Shown: positions 1 to 7,461 of the stretch, one piece after another
Position numbering within the stretch: position 1 is the stretch's first letter
How the letters are laid out: every line of letters starts with the position of its first letter
From: an uncultured Muribaculaceae bacterium
GTDB taxonomy: Bacteria; Bacteroidota; Bacteroidia; Bacteroidales; Muribaculaceae
Length of the DNA: 64,000 nucleotides
Reading direction: 5' to 3'
Assembly (NCBI GenBank): GCA_944321705.1
Contig: CALUMG010000001.1
Span: 124,001-188,000, forward strand
Program-made: the position numbers and the translations under genes
The notes under the pieces: generated by a model
The model's database searches: none
The model's input: only the letters and a program-made list of their open reading frames with translations
Told to the model about the DNA's origin: nothing

Positions 1-189
1 GAGCATGAGGAACGTTATCGCAAGTTGCTCAAGAATGTGGAGACAGGAACAGTGTTCTCAAAGGATGGCGACACAATCTGGCAATGCTCCAACTGTGGCC
101 ACATCGTGATAGGCAAGAAAGCTCCGATGATGTGCCCGGTGTGCAAGCATCCGCAAGCATATTTCCAAATCAAGGCCGAGAATTATTAA
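1..189 (+). CDS. rbr: Rubrerythrin, C-terminal fragment
   Basis: Only the last 62 codons lie in the window, with the frame open to base 1. The peptide ends in a rubredoxin-like Fe(SCys)4 domain: WQCSNCG, then MMCPVCKHPQAYF, two CxxC knuckles about 13 residues apart, followed by the short tail FQIKAENY. Rubrerythrins are cytoplasmic diiron peroxidases that reduce hydrogen peroxide in anaerobes, with electrons entering through this rubredoxin site. The diiron four-helix domain must lie upstream of the window. The stop is TAA at 187-189 and a hairpin follows. A rubredoxin-containing relative cannot be excluded, but EEERYRKLL-type helix sequence before the knuckles fits rubrerythrin. Confidence 0.93.
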   Translation, partial: EHEERYRKLLKNVETGTVFSKDGDTIWQCSNCGHIVIGKKAPMMCPVCKHPQAYFQIKAENY

Positions 190-216
190 TCAGGGCTTGA
201 CCGACGACAGTAAAAC

Positions 217-260
217 GAAAGGGTGTGCCGCAATTGCGGTGCATCCTTTCGCATGTTTAT
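217..260. repeat. 44-bp direct repeat with hairpin, copy 1
   Basis: This 44-bp segment is identical to 1961-2004. It holds a long hairpin: bases 216-231 pair with 236-251 around an AATT loop, with three G·U pairs. It lies 27 bp after the rubrerythrin stop and may act as its terminator, although no strong T-run follows on the plus strand. The two copies bracket the HTH-ImmA/PIN gene pair. Confidence 0.9.
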
Positions 261-285
261 GAAATTATATTTATCCTTTTAATTT

Positions 286-324
286 GGTTTGCAAATAGGA
301 GAAAAATAAGTAAATTTGCAAACC
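286..324 (+). promoter_or_regulatory. Promoter with two TTTGCAAA operator-like palindromes
   Basis: A Bacteroidetes promoter is visible: TTTG at 288-291 and TAAATTTG at 311-318, separated by 19 bp, 30 bp before the start at 348. The two boxes sit inside a perfect 11-bp inverted repeat (GGTTTGCAAAT at 286-296, ATTTGCAAACC at 314-324). Each arm contains the self-complementary octamer TTTGCAAA. This placement suggests that the HTH protein encoded downstream represses its own promoter by binding both sites; that is inference. Confidence 0.75.
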
Positions 325-347
325 AGGTGCGTGTGATAAAATAGATT

Positions 348-1394
348 ATGGAAAATATTTTTGGAAAAAGACTTGCCAATGCGCGTAAGATTAAGTGCTT
401 GTCGCAGAGAGAACTTTGTGATAAAATAGGAGGAATTGTGTCAAGCAATGCCATAGCCAAGTATGAAACAGGGAAGATGTTGCCTTCCAGCACAGTCCTT
501 ATAGCTTTGTCAAAGGCTTTAAATATGGAACTTGATTATTTCTTCCGTCCATTCACGTTTCAGATAGATTCCAATAAATTTGAATTTCGCAAGAAATCTT
601 CACTTGGGAAAAAACAAGAAAATGCCTTAAAAGAGACAATAATTGCGCAAATAGAGAAATATCTGGAGATTGAGTCTATCACCAATGACGGGAAGAGGTT
701 TGACATAGATTTCAAGGATACAGTAGTTGCGACAGCAAATGATGCGAGAGCACTTGGCAACAGATTGAGGCAAGAGTTGAATTTAGGTACAGATGGTATT
801 CTCAGTCCTATCGATGTATTGGAAAACAGGGGGGTGAAAATCATAGAGATTGATACAAGCAACAAATTTGACGGAAGCTGCATTTGTGACAATGAGATAC
901 CTGTTATTGTTTTAAATAAAAATTCAGAATCGGAGCGTAAGCGTCTTACTCTTTTTCATGAACTTGCTCATTTGCTTCTTTCTTTCGAAAAAGGAGCAGA
1001 TGTGGAAAAGCTTTGCAGCATCTTTGCCAATGAAGTCCTGTTGCCATCGGCAGTGCTCAAACAAATAGTAGGAGAAAAAAGGAAAAACATATCATTAGTG
1101 GAACTAAAGGATATCCAACGTTTGTATGGAATTTCGGTAGAAGCCATTATGATAAAAGCACTTCAATTGAGCATCATCAATGAAACTCAATATCGAAATT
1201 TTTACATTTCTCTTAATAAATCGGACAGACTAAAAAAAATGGTTAGGGAGTCGATATATATTAAAGAGCATACAACAAGATTTGAACGTATTGTGTATAA
1301 AGCTCTTTCGGATGAACTCATAAGTGTTTCCAAAGCTGCTAACTTGTTGAATGAATCGGTAGACGTTGTATTAGAGCATCTTAATGTGGCATGA
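348..1394 (+). CDS. HTH (XRE) / ImmA-IrrE metallopeptidase regulator
   Basis: The 348-residue protein has an N-terminal XRE helix-turn-helix (about residues 5-65; FGKRLANARKIKCLSQRELC, then SSNAIAKYETGKMLPS). It also has a C-terminal ImmA/IrrE (COG2856) domain at about 155-260 with the zinc motif HELAH inside LTLFHELAHLLLSF. IFANEVLLP follows, as is typical of that family. Such proteins are regulators or antitoxins that can be cut by, or themselves be, zinc peptidases. The gene overlaps the next one by four bases (ATGA), so the two are co-translated. The promoter with paired palindromes upstream fits autoregulation. Family membership is clear; its target is unknown. Confidence 0.9.
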   Translation: MENIFGKRLANARKIKCLSQRELCDKIGGIVSSNAIAKYETGKMLPSSTVLIALSKALNMELDYFFRPFTFQIDSNKFEFRKKSSLGKKQENALKETIIAQIEKYLEIESITNDGKRFDIDFKDTVVATANDARALGNRLRQELNLGTDGILSPIDVLENRGVKIIEIDTSNKFDGSCICDNEIPVIVLNKNSESERKRLTLFHELAHLLLSFEKGADVEKLCSIFANEVLLPSAVLKQIVGEKRKNISLVELKDIQRLYGISVEAIMIKALQLSIINETQYRNFYISLNKSDRLKKMVRESIYIKEHTTRFERIVYKALSDELISVSKAANLLNESVDVVLEHLNVA

Positions 1395-1927
1395 TGGATA
1401 TTGTAGTAAATGATACCAACATTCTGATAGATATGCATACGGCAGGGTTGTTGGATTACATACGCATGTCAAAAGTGAAGTTTCACACCGTTGATCTTGT
1501 AGTTGACGAGTTGCGACGTTCTTCCTATAAACGACCATTGATAGAAGAACTGATAAATGAGGGTATGCTTTATGTATCGAAAGCATCTTCTGAGGAAATG
1601 GCGGAAATATTGGAGTTGTATTCGGTGTATTCGAATAACACAAACTTGTCTTTTGTTGATTGTTCGGTCATGCTATATGCAAAGAAAAATCGTTATAGAC
1701 TATTGACGAGTGACAAGAAATTAAGGAATCATGCGATAGATGAGGGCGTTATTGTGTCTGGACTTCTATGGGTGGTAGACTTGTTTGTGGATGAGGGACT
1801 TGTTACTCCGGTTGACATGATAGAAAGATTGAATAATCTGTTTAGGGCAAATAATAGATTGCCAAAGAAACTCATTGAAGATAAGATAAAACGATTGCAA
1901 GGTATGATTGATGATGCAAAAAAGTAA
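1391..1927 (+). CDS. PIN-domain protein, probable toxin partner
   Basis: This 178-residue protein has the acidic residues of a PIN nuclease in order: Asp in VVNDTNILIDM near the N-terminus, Glu in DLVVDELRRS (about 40), Asp in LSFVDCSVM (about 88) and Asp in LLTSDKKLR (about 108). PIN proteins are Mg-dependent RNases and often serve as toxins. Here the start codon overlaps the stop of the HTH-ImmA gene (ATGA), the usual arrangement of an antitoxin-toxin pair. The first ATG at 1391 is directly followed by a second at 1394, so either could serve. The basic tail, about residues 140-178, is not assigned. The RNA target is unknown. Confidence 0.85.
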   Translation: MMDIVVNDTNILIDMHTAGLLDYIRMSKVKFHTVDLVVDELRRSSYKRPLIEELINEGMLYVSKASSEEMAEILELYSVYSNNTNLSFVDCSVMLYAKKNRYRLLTSDKKLRNHAIDEGVIVSGLLWVVDLFVDEGLVTPVDMIERLNNLFRANNRLPKKLIEDKIKRLQGMIDDAKK

Positions 1928-1960
1928 ATGAAGTTTTTGTAATCACGGGTAATGATATGA

Positions 1961-2004
1961 GAAAGGGTGTGCCGCAATTGCGGTGCATCCTTTCGCATGT
2001 TTAT
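1961..2004. repeat. 44-bp direct repeat with hairpin, copy 2
   Basis: Identical over 44 bases to 217-260, including the internal hairpin, and placed 33 bp after the stop of the PIN gene. The distance from copy 1 to copy 2 is 1,744 bp, exactly one HTH-ImmA/PIN cassette. Sequence outside the repeat differs on both sides, so the duplication is sharply bounded. Confidence 0.9.
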
Positions 2005-2032
2005 AGGCCGATGACGGATTTGAGGCGTAAAA

Positions 2033-2063
2033 TTGTGGAAATCGGAACATTTGGCTAACTTTG
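2033..2063 (+). promoter_or_regulatory. Promoter of the glycosyltransferase pair
   Basis: TTG at 2033-2035 and TAACTTTG at 2056-2063 are spaced 20 bp apart, the standard Bacteroidetes arrangement. Transcription would begin near 2070, before the first glycosyltransferase. Confidence 0.55.
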
Positions 2064-2114
2064 CGGCGAGATTTGAGTGATTACAAGCCTTTTTAGTTGT
2101 CAAAGCAGAATGCA

Positions 2115-2903
2115 ATGGGAATAACCTTATTGATATCAACCTATAATTGGCCCGAGGCTTTGGGAGCGTCGCTTTATTCGTTGTCGTGCCAGACGAAGCA
2201 ACCCGACGAGGTTGTCATAGCCGATGACGGCTCTACCGATGAAACAGCCGAATTGATAAAGCGTTTCTCGCTGCGGCTCCCGGTGCCTGTGAAGCATGTG
2301 TGGCAAGAGGATGAAGGATTCCGCAAGTCGCTGATATTGAACAAGGCCGTGAAAGCCGCGAGCGGCGACTATATCATCCAAATAGATGGAGACATAGTGA
2401 TGGAACGGCATTTTATCGAGGATCATGCGGCAGCGATGGAACACGGACGGTTCATAAGGGGAGGTCGCGTGATGCTTGGCGAGGAAGAGACCGAAGACAG
2501 CTTGTCGCTGTTGGAGCAAGACGACCGGATTGACATTAACGGAATCTCGGGCGACCGGAACCGCATGAATGCCTTAAGGAGCCGATTGTTGTCGCACTTG
2601 ATGAGCAGAATTGGCTCGGTAACCAACGTGAAAGGGTGCAACATGGCTTATTGGAAGGCCGATTTCGTGCATGTAAACGGCTATAACAACGATTTTCAAG
2701 GCTGGGGGCATGAAGATATAGAGCTTGCCATAAGATTGCACAATGCGGGCGTAAAGCTGAAAAGGCTTAAATTTGGCGGCATTGCCTATCACCTGCATCA
2801 TGCTTATTTTTCACGCCATAACGAGAATAAGAATTTCGAGTTGGCTTCAAAGATGCTTGCCGACAAGATAACATTCGCCTCCAACGGATACCTGCAAGCA
2901 TGA
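2115..2903 (+). CDS. Family 2 glycosyltransferase (first of tandem pair)
   Basis: About 262 residues with a GT-A fold. ITLLISTYNWPEALGASL opens the nucleotide-binding half, EVVIADDGSTDETAEL follows, and QIDGDIVMERHFI carries the metal-binding DxD. The C-terminal part, GCNMAYWKADF then GWGHEDIELAIRLHNAG, matches the GT7-like C-terminal domain of galactosyltransferases. These enzymes transfer sugar from a nucleotide donor, usually to lipopolysaccharide or another surface glycan. An in-frame TTG at 2097 would add six residues; ATG at 2115 was preferred because ITLL begins right after it, as in the paralogue. The acceptor and sugar cannot be read from sequence. Confidence 0.88.
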   Translation: MGITLLISTYNWPEALGASLYSLSCQTKQPDEVVIADDGSTDETAELIKRFSLRLPVPVKHVWQEDEGFRKSLILNKAVKAASGDYIIQIDGDIVMERHFIEDHAAAMEHGRFIRGGRVMLGEEETEDSLSLLEQDDRIDINGISGDRNRMNALRSRLLSHLMSRIGSVTNVKGCNMAYWKADFVHVNGYNNDFQGWGHEDIELAIRLHNAGVKLKRLKFGGIAYHLHHAYFSRHNENKNFELASKMLADKITFASNGYLQA

Positions 2904-2925
2904 CAATAACAAATATTGACTTGCA

Positions 2926-3747
2926 ATGACAAGTGACAAACATAAAATCACATTATTAGTATCAACCTATAATTGGCCCGAGGCTCTTGGGCTGGTGTTG
3001 CATTCATTGTCATGGCAGACGATGCTGCCCGACGAGGTTGTCATAGCCGACGACGGCTCGACGGCAGATACTGCCGAATTGATAAAGCGTGTGGCATCAC
3101 AATTGCCGGTGCCTGTGAAGCATGTGTGGCAAGAGGATAAAGGATTCCGCAAGTCGCTGATATTGAACAAGGCCGTAAAAGCCGCGAGCGGCGACTATAT
3201 CATCCAAATAGACGGTGACATAGTGATGGAGCGTCATTTCATCGCCGACCATGCGGCCGTGATGGCGAGGGGACGGTTTGTGAGAGGCAACAGGGCATAT
3301 TTAAGCGAAAGGCTGACTCGTGAATGGACAGAATGTTACAAGAGGGGAGAGCTTGCCACCGTGCATGTCCCACCGCCAAAGGGGGAATATGTCAAATCCA
3401 ATTCTCAACGCAATATGGCATATTACCGCTTATTATATCTTCTTACCGGCGGGCGTGCCAAAGTGTTGCGCGTGAGAGGATGCAACATGGCTTACTGGAA
3501 AGCCGATTTCGTGCGTGTAAACGGCTATAACAACGATTTTGCCGGATGGGGTTGGGAAGATACCGAGTTTGCCATAAGGATGCACAATGCAGGCGTGAAA
3601 ATCAAGAAAATGAAGTTTGTAGGCATTGCCTATCATTTGTATCATTCCATGAATTCAAGGGAAATGGAAGAACGCAACGGCAGGTTGGCACATGATTGCC
3701 TTGAAAGTGGCATTTCGGTGGCTGAGAACGGTTATTATGAAAGCTAA
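2926..3747 (+). CDS. Family 2 glycosyltransferase (second of tandem pair)
   Basis: This 273-residue paralogue of the preceding gene starts 22 bp after its stop and is probably co-transcribed. It has the same motif order: TLLVSTYNWPEALGLVL, EVVIADDGSTADTAELI, QIDGDIVMERHFI, then VRGCNMAYWKADFV and GWGWEDTEFAIRMHNAG. The middle region (about residues 105-165) is longer and unlike the first copy, with RLTREWTECYKRGELA, so acceptor specificity probably differs. A block around 3105-3235 is nearly the same at DNA level as 2280-2410 although the flanks have diverged. This suggests recent duplication or gene conversion. Confidence 0.88.
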   Translation: MTSDKHKITLLVSTYNWPEALGLVLHSLSWQTMLPDEVVIADDGSTADTAELIKRVASQLPVPVKHVWQEDKGFRKSLILNKAVKAASGDYIIQIDGDIVMERHFIADHAAVMARGRFVRGNRAYLSERLTREWTECYKRGELATVHVPPPKGEYVKSNSQRNMAYYRLLYLLTGGRAKVLRVRGCNMAYWKADFVRVNGYNNDFAGWGWEDTEFAIRMHNAGVKIKKMKFVGIAYHLYHSMNSREMEERNGRLAHDCLESGISVAENGYYES

Positions 3748-3765
3748 GCCTTAGAGATGTTCCGG

Positions 3766-4362
3766 TCACGGAGCCTCGGTGTTGAACGGGGTTATTTCAA
3801 AGAAAATTTCGTTGTGGGGATATTCGTGTGTAGGAGTCACGACATATTTGTCGAATGAACGCGTTCCCGACACTATGAGGTGCCTGTCAGTCACATTTTG
3901 CAGTTCAAACATGCTTTTCATGAGCATGAACTCGTCGCGAGTGCTTGTGACAATGAAAGCCGAGAGTATTGAAGTGCCGTCGCCTGTAGAAGCAATGGCT
4001 TTTAAAAGACGAGAAAACCGCCATGCGGCGACTTTCCATATTTCATGTTCTTCGGGAACTATTCTAAGCAGGACATCCAGCGCATCGAGGTTGAAAGGAT
4101 TGTCGCATGATGTGTTCCATGCGAGCCTCAGCGCATTTTCCATGTCGCCGTTTGTCATCATTTGGTCGAGCTGCATCCGGTCAAGCCCCATGTCGCAATA
4201 ACCATCGGCATAGGCATGTCCTATATAGGCTTTTGCTATTTCTTCGAGCGAGAGCGTGCTGTCAAGTTCCTCAAATCTTCGGGCGAGTGCCTTGGCTTCA
4301 TGAGGATTGGCTGCCGTCCATGTTTCTATTTCAAGGCAATCTATTCGGTTTTTGCGTTCCAT
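3766..4362 (-). CDS. Conserved unknown protein, 198 residues
   Basis: Not recognised with confidence. The protein is soluble, with no signal peptide or membrane segment. It is helical in its first 120 residues (EAKALARRFEELDSTLSLEE) and ends with a strand-rich part closing in EIFFEITPF. The central MTNGDMENALRLAWNTSC and NPFNLDALDVLLRI segments resemble a short TPR-like helical hairpin. It may belong to one of the Bacteroidetes DUF families of this size (DUF4919 was considered). It is the last gene of the pdxJ-exbB-exbD-tonB minus-strand run and begins 13 bp after the TonB-like gene. It is therefore probably transcribed with it, but a role in energy transduction is only inferred. Confidence 0.7.
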   Translation of the reverse strand: MERKNRIDCLEIETWTAANPHEAKALARRFEELDSTLSLEEIAKAYIGHAYADGYCDMGLDRMQLDQMMTNGDMENALRLAWNTSCDNPFNLDALDVLLRIVPEEHEIWKVAAWRFSRLLKAIASTGDGTSILSAFIVTSTRDEFMLMKSMFELQNVTDRHLIVSGTRSFDKYVVTPTHEYPHNEIFFEITPFNTEAP

Positions 4363-4375
4363 CGTGACCGTGTTG

Positions 4376-5164
4376 TTATTGGAATATCCAAGTAATGTAT
4401 CCTATTGCCTCGTCTACAGTCCCGATAGGTACTTTGAATGAAGACTGCTTGGCTGCCTGTTCGCAACTGCGTCTCACTTCCATGTTGCTTGCCGCAGTGC
4501 CACTTCCGCTGCTATATCGAGCTTCAACCACGTTGCCACGGGAATTCACTCTCACCCTAATTACGATTTTTCCTTCAACCGGGCTGCTTGGCTTGCCCCA
4601 TCTCTCGAGAGTGTAACCTGCCGATAGTCCAGAGACTCCCGGAGCTCCTGCGCGAGCACCGTCCGAACTGTTGCCATCGGGCGAGCCTTGCTTGCCCTTG
4701 CCGCTGCCACCGGTGTTGCTGAAAGCGTTGCGTACCTTGCTGTCGGTTCGGCGTTCTGCTTCTTGACGGCGTTTTATGCGTTCTTGCTCGGCAATTTCTT
4801 CTTGTGTCGGGCCGGCTTGCTTAGGTTCTTGTTCAACTTGCATGGGAGATTCTTCTTCGGAAGTGACTACCGGGGTAGCCGAAACACCGGCAAGGCCTGT
4901 GTCGTCGATGTCGTCTCCGGTGCTTTCGGGATTGGCGTCGCTTGCAGAAGCCGGAGTCATGTCGCCGTCGGTTGCAAGCTCAGGCGAATCACCAAGCATC
5001 ACATATTCGCCTCCAAAGAATGTAATGTCTTGCGAAGCAAGAGTTTCGTTGGCAGGTATATCCTCATAGTGCAAGCATGACAATACAAGGAGCAACATTA
5101 CCGCCGCATGGAATATCACGGTGGCGACCATTGCTGTCATACTGTTCTTGTCGTGCTTCTTCAT
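4376..5164 (-). CDS. TonB-like energy transducer
   Basis: The 262-residue protein has one N-terminal membrane segment (about 10-29, MVATVIFHAAVMLLLVLSC). A long polar, acid-rich spacer with EEIAEQERIKRRQEAERR follows, then a C-terminal TonB-like domain (about 190-262) with GKIVIRVRVNSRGNVVEA and FKVPIGTVDEAIGYITWIF. TonB proteins carry proton-motive energy from ExbB/ExbD to outer-membrane receptors. The usual Pro-rich spacer is absent; Glu, Ser and Gly predominate, more as in TolA-like proteins. The exbD gene ends 27 bp upstream, which supports complex formation. TolA-like function remains possible. Confidence 0.82.
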   Translation of the reverse strand: MKKHDKNSMTAMVATVIFHAAVMLLLVLSCLHYEDIPANETLASQDITFFGGEYVMLGDSPELATDGDMTPASASDANPESTGDDIDDTGLAGVSATPVVTSEEESPMQVEQEPKQAGPTQEEIAEQERIKRRQEAERRTDSKVRNAFSNTGGSGKGKQGSPDGNSSDGARAGAPGVSGLSAGYTLERWGKPSSPVEGKIVIRVRVNSRGNVVEARYSSGSGTAASNMEVRRSCEQAAKQSSFKVPIGTVDEAIGYITWIFQ

Positions 5165-5191
5165 TTCGTCAAATAGTTTTTGGAATGAAAC

Positions 5192-5641
5192 TTATTGTTT
5201 AGATTCTTCTGTGGCTTTTACCGAATAGTCGGGAGAAGAAGGCGTCGTGGCAAGCACTATTTTCAAGTGGTTGCGTGCTCCTTTGTCGAGAATTTCCACG
5301 ATTTTGCCGTAAGGAACAGAAGAATCGGCATATAGTGCGATGAATTGCTCGGGGTTGTTCTCTTGCGACAACTTGAGGAATGTCATTAGTTGCTCGTCGG
5401 GGAGAATCTTAGGTTCCTCCTCGCCAAATGCCGCATACATGTTCAGATCCTTGTCAATGTATATGCGTGTTCCCGGTTTCAGCGACGTTTGTTGCCCCGA
5501 CTGAGGCAGGTTCACTTCAAGAGCCGATGGAAACACGAATGTCGATGTCACCATGAAGAATATCAGCAACAGGAATATAACGTCGGTCATTGATGCCATG
5601 CTGAACATTGACAGCATGTCGTGTTGTCGTTTCAGAGCCAT
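5192..5641 (-). CDS. exbD: ExbD/TolR family biopolymer transport protein
   Basis: At 149 residues this is the usual ExbD size. A single N-terminal membrane helix holds the conserved aspartate in SMTDVIFLLLIFFMVTSTF, which in this family carries protons between ExbB helices. The rest is a periplasmic domain with VNLPQSG and the late segment FIALYADSSVPYGKIVEILD, both family signatures. It lies between exbB (89 bp upstream) and the TonB-like gene (27 bp downstream) on the minus strand, so a complete ExbBD-TonB motor is encoded together. TolR is the alternative name. Confidence 0.93.
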   Translation of the reverse strand: MALKRQHDMLSMFSMASMTDVIFLLLIFFMVTSTFVFPSALEVNLPQSGQQTSLKPGTRIYIDKDLNMYAAFGEEEPKILPDEQLMTFLKLSQENNPEQFIALYADSSVPYGKIVEILDKGARNHLKIVLATTPSSPDYSVKATEESKQ

Positions 5642-5730
5642 TATGAATAAAAATAATTATGGTCGGAAATAATTGTTTGGACAGCCCGCGCATCGGGTAC
5701 TGTTTGCGAAAAAAAGAATGAGCCGTTGTT

Positions 5731-6468
5731 TTATTTGCCGGCGGGTTCGTTCAACAAGTCCATGAATTCCATCGTTTTGGCTTCGAGCTGGTTCATGACC
5801 TTGTTCAGACGTGAAACGAGGAAGTTATAGGCAAATAGTGCGATAATGCCTACAATCAATCCGGCAACCGTTGTCACGAGAGCTTCGTATATACCGCTGG
5901 CGAGGATTGCGATGTTGGCATTGTTGCCGGCACTTGCCAGCGCGAAGAATGCACGCACCATGCCTGTCACAGTTCCGAGGAATCCGAGCATCGGAGCACC
6001 GGCAGCGGTGGTTGCCAGCCAATTGAGACCTTTCCCGAGAGCCGCAATTTCCATGTTTCCGGTGTTTTCGATGGCTACGAGCACGTCGTTCATTGGTCGT
6101 CCTATGCGAGAAATGCCTTTCATGATAAGTCTCGAATAAGGCGTGTCGGTTTTCTTGCACAGCTTGACGGCACTTTCGATTTCGCCCTCATGGATATAGT
6201 CTTTTATGCGTTTCATGAAGGTTTTGTCTTCTTGAGCCGCAGTGCGGATTGCGAGGAACCTTTCAATGAAAATGTATATGCTTATCAAAGAGAGAATTGC
6301 AAGCGGTATCATGATAATGCCGCCTTTTAGAGTCAAGTCCCACACCGAAAGTTCTTGCGTGGTGTCGGTAGCCACTTGCTGGATTGTCGAAAGCGAATCG
6401 GTGACAGCTTCGGCCATTACCGGTTGTTGCAGCAACAAAGTTGCCAATATGGAATTTAGGATAGCCAT
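5731..6468 (-). CDS. exbB: ExbB/TolQ/MotA family proton-channel protein
   Basis: A 245-residue inner-membrane protein. It begins with a signal-like hydrophobic segment, then has a membrane helix (about 48-70, GGIIMIPLAILSLISIYIFIE) and a cytoplasmic loop. Two C-terminal helices follow, with the family signature GAPMLGFLGTVTGMVRAFFA (about 155-175) and LVTTVAGLIVGIIALFAYNF (about 192-215). It assembles with ExbD to harvest the proton gradient. The gene starts 13 bp after pdxJ, so the two are probably one transcript. TolQ and MotA share the fold; ExbD and TonB next door favour ExbB. Confidence 0.93.
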   Translation of the reverse strand: MAILNSILATLLLQQPVMAEAVTDSLSTIQQVATDTTQELSVWDLTLKGGIIMIPLAILSLISIYIFIERFLAIRTAAQEDKTFMKRIKDYIHEGEIESAVKLCKKTDTPYSRLIMKGISRIGRPMNDVLVAIENTGNMEIAALGKGLNWLATTAAGAPMLGFLGTVTGMVRAFFALASAGNNANIAILASGIYEALVTTVAGLIVGIIALFAYNFLVSRLNKVMNQLEAKTMEFMDLLNEPAGK

Positions 6469-6481
6469 GATTTATTCGGGA

Positions 6482-7195
6482 TTAATGTAAACATTTTTTA
6501 TAAGCGGCAATAGTTTTTTCGAGACCCAGATAAAGTGCGTCGGATATGAGCGAATGACCTATTGAAACTTCGTTCAAGTGGGGTACATTTTCATAGAAGT
6601 AACGCAAATTCTGAAGGTTGAGGTCGTGTCCGGCATTGACTCCGAGACCCACTTTGTGGGCAGCCTCGGCTGCAAGAGCGAATGGAGCCACGGCGGCTTC
6701 GGGATTCTTGACGAAATCCACGGCATAAGGTCCTGTGTACAATTCCACGCGGTCGGCACCTGTCTTGGCTGCCATCTTGATGTTTTCTATGTCTGTTCCC
6801 ACGAATATGCTTGTGCGTATTCCGGCTTCTTTCAATCGGTCGACTACCGATGAGAGGAAGTCGAGGTGTTCAGCCACAATCCATCCAGCCGACGATGTTA
6901 GTGCATCGGGGGCATCGGGCACGAGCGTCGCTTGTTCGGGCTTTACCTTTAGCAACAGGTCAATCAATTCTTCGGACGGGTATCCTTCTATGTTGAATTC
7001 GGTTCTTATGATTGGGCGCAAGGCAAACACGTCGGCGCGGCGTATGTGACGCTCGTCGGGACGCGGATGGACGGTTATGCCGTCGGCACCGAATTTTTCA
7101 CAATCTACAGCCACTTTCTCCACATCGGGAACATTACCGCCTCGGGAGTTTCTCAATGTGGCCACTTTGTTGATGTTAACACTTAGATTTGTCAT
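6482..7195 (-). CDS. pdxJ: Pyridoxine 5'-phosphate synthase
   Basis: A 237-residue TIM-barrel enzyme that condenses 3-amino-2-oxopropyl phosphate with deoxyxylulose phosphate in vitamin B6 synthesis. Family motifs are clear. [17 protein letters not shown] is at the N-terminus, followed by [15 protein letters not shown] with the active-site His and Arg. [17 protein letters not shown] and [18 protein letters not shown] come next, and [15 protein letters not shown] and [17 protein letters not shown] lie near the end. The length is standard. It heads the minus-strand run that continues into exbB. A CAAAATTA box at 7280-7287 (TAATTTTG on the coding strand) may be its -7 element, giving a leader of about 75 bases. 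Confidence 0.97.
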   Translation of the reverse strand: MTNLSVNINKVATLRNSRGGNVPDVEKVAVDCEKFGADGITVHPRPDERHIRRADVFALRPIIRTEFNIEGYPSEELIDLLLKVKPEQATLVPDAPDALTSSAGWIVAEHLDFLSSVVDRLKEAGIRTSIFVGTDIENIKMAAKTGADRVELYTGPYAVDFVKNPEAAVAPFALAAEAAHKVGLGVNAGHDLNLQNLRYFYENVPHLNEVSIGHSLISDALYLGLEKTIAAYKKCLH

Positions 7196-7461
7196 TATAT
7201 AGCCTCTACATTTATTGCGTCACCAGTGGTGAACGTGAAATAAAAATATAGTATATTTGCGAATAAGATATAATTGCTGCAAAATTAATATGAATTGGTA
7301 AGAAATTACGAAACCGATATGATTTTTTGCACAAATATTTTTTATTGTAACAATTTGTAACAACGGTTTTGCGCCAAAGGCAAGAAGAATTTTCATCCGA
7401 CATGTAATGCAGGCGCGACATGCTTGATTGAACCAAAAGGCTGATAGATTGTAACAGGATT

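Noticed and set aside
217-2004. Insertion sequence or transposon around the HTH-ImmA/PIN pair
   Set aside because: There is no transposase or terminal inverted repeat; only a direct 44-bp repeat.
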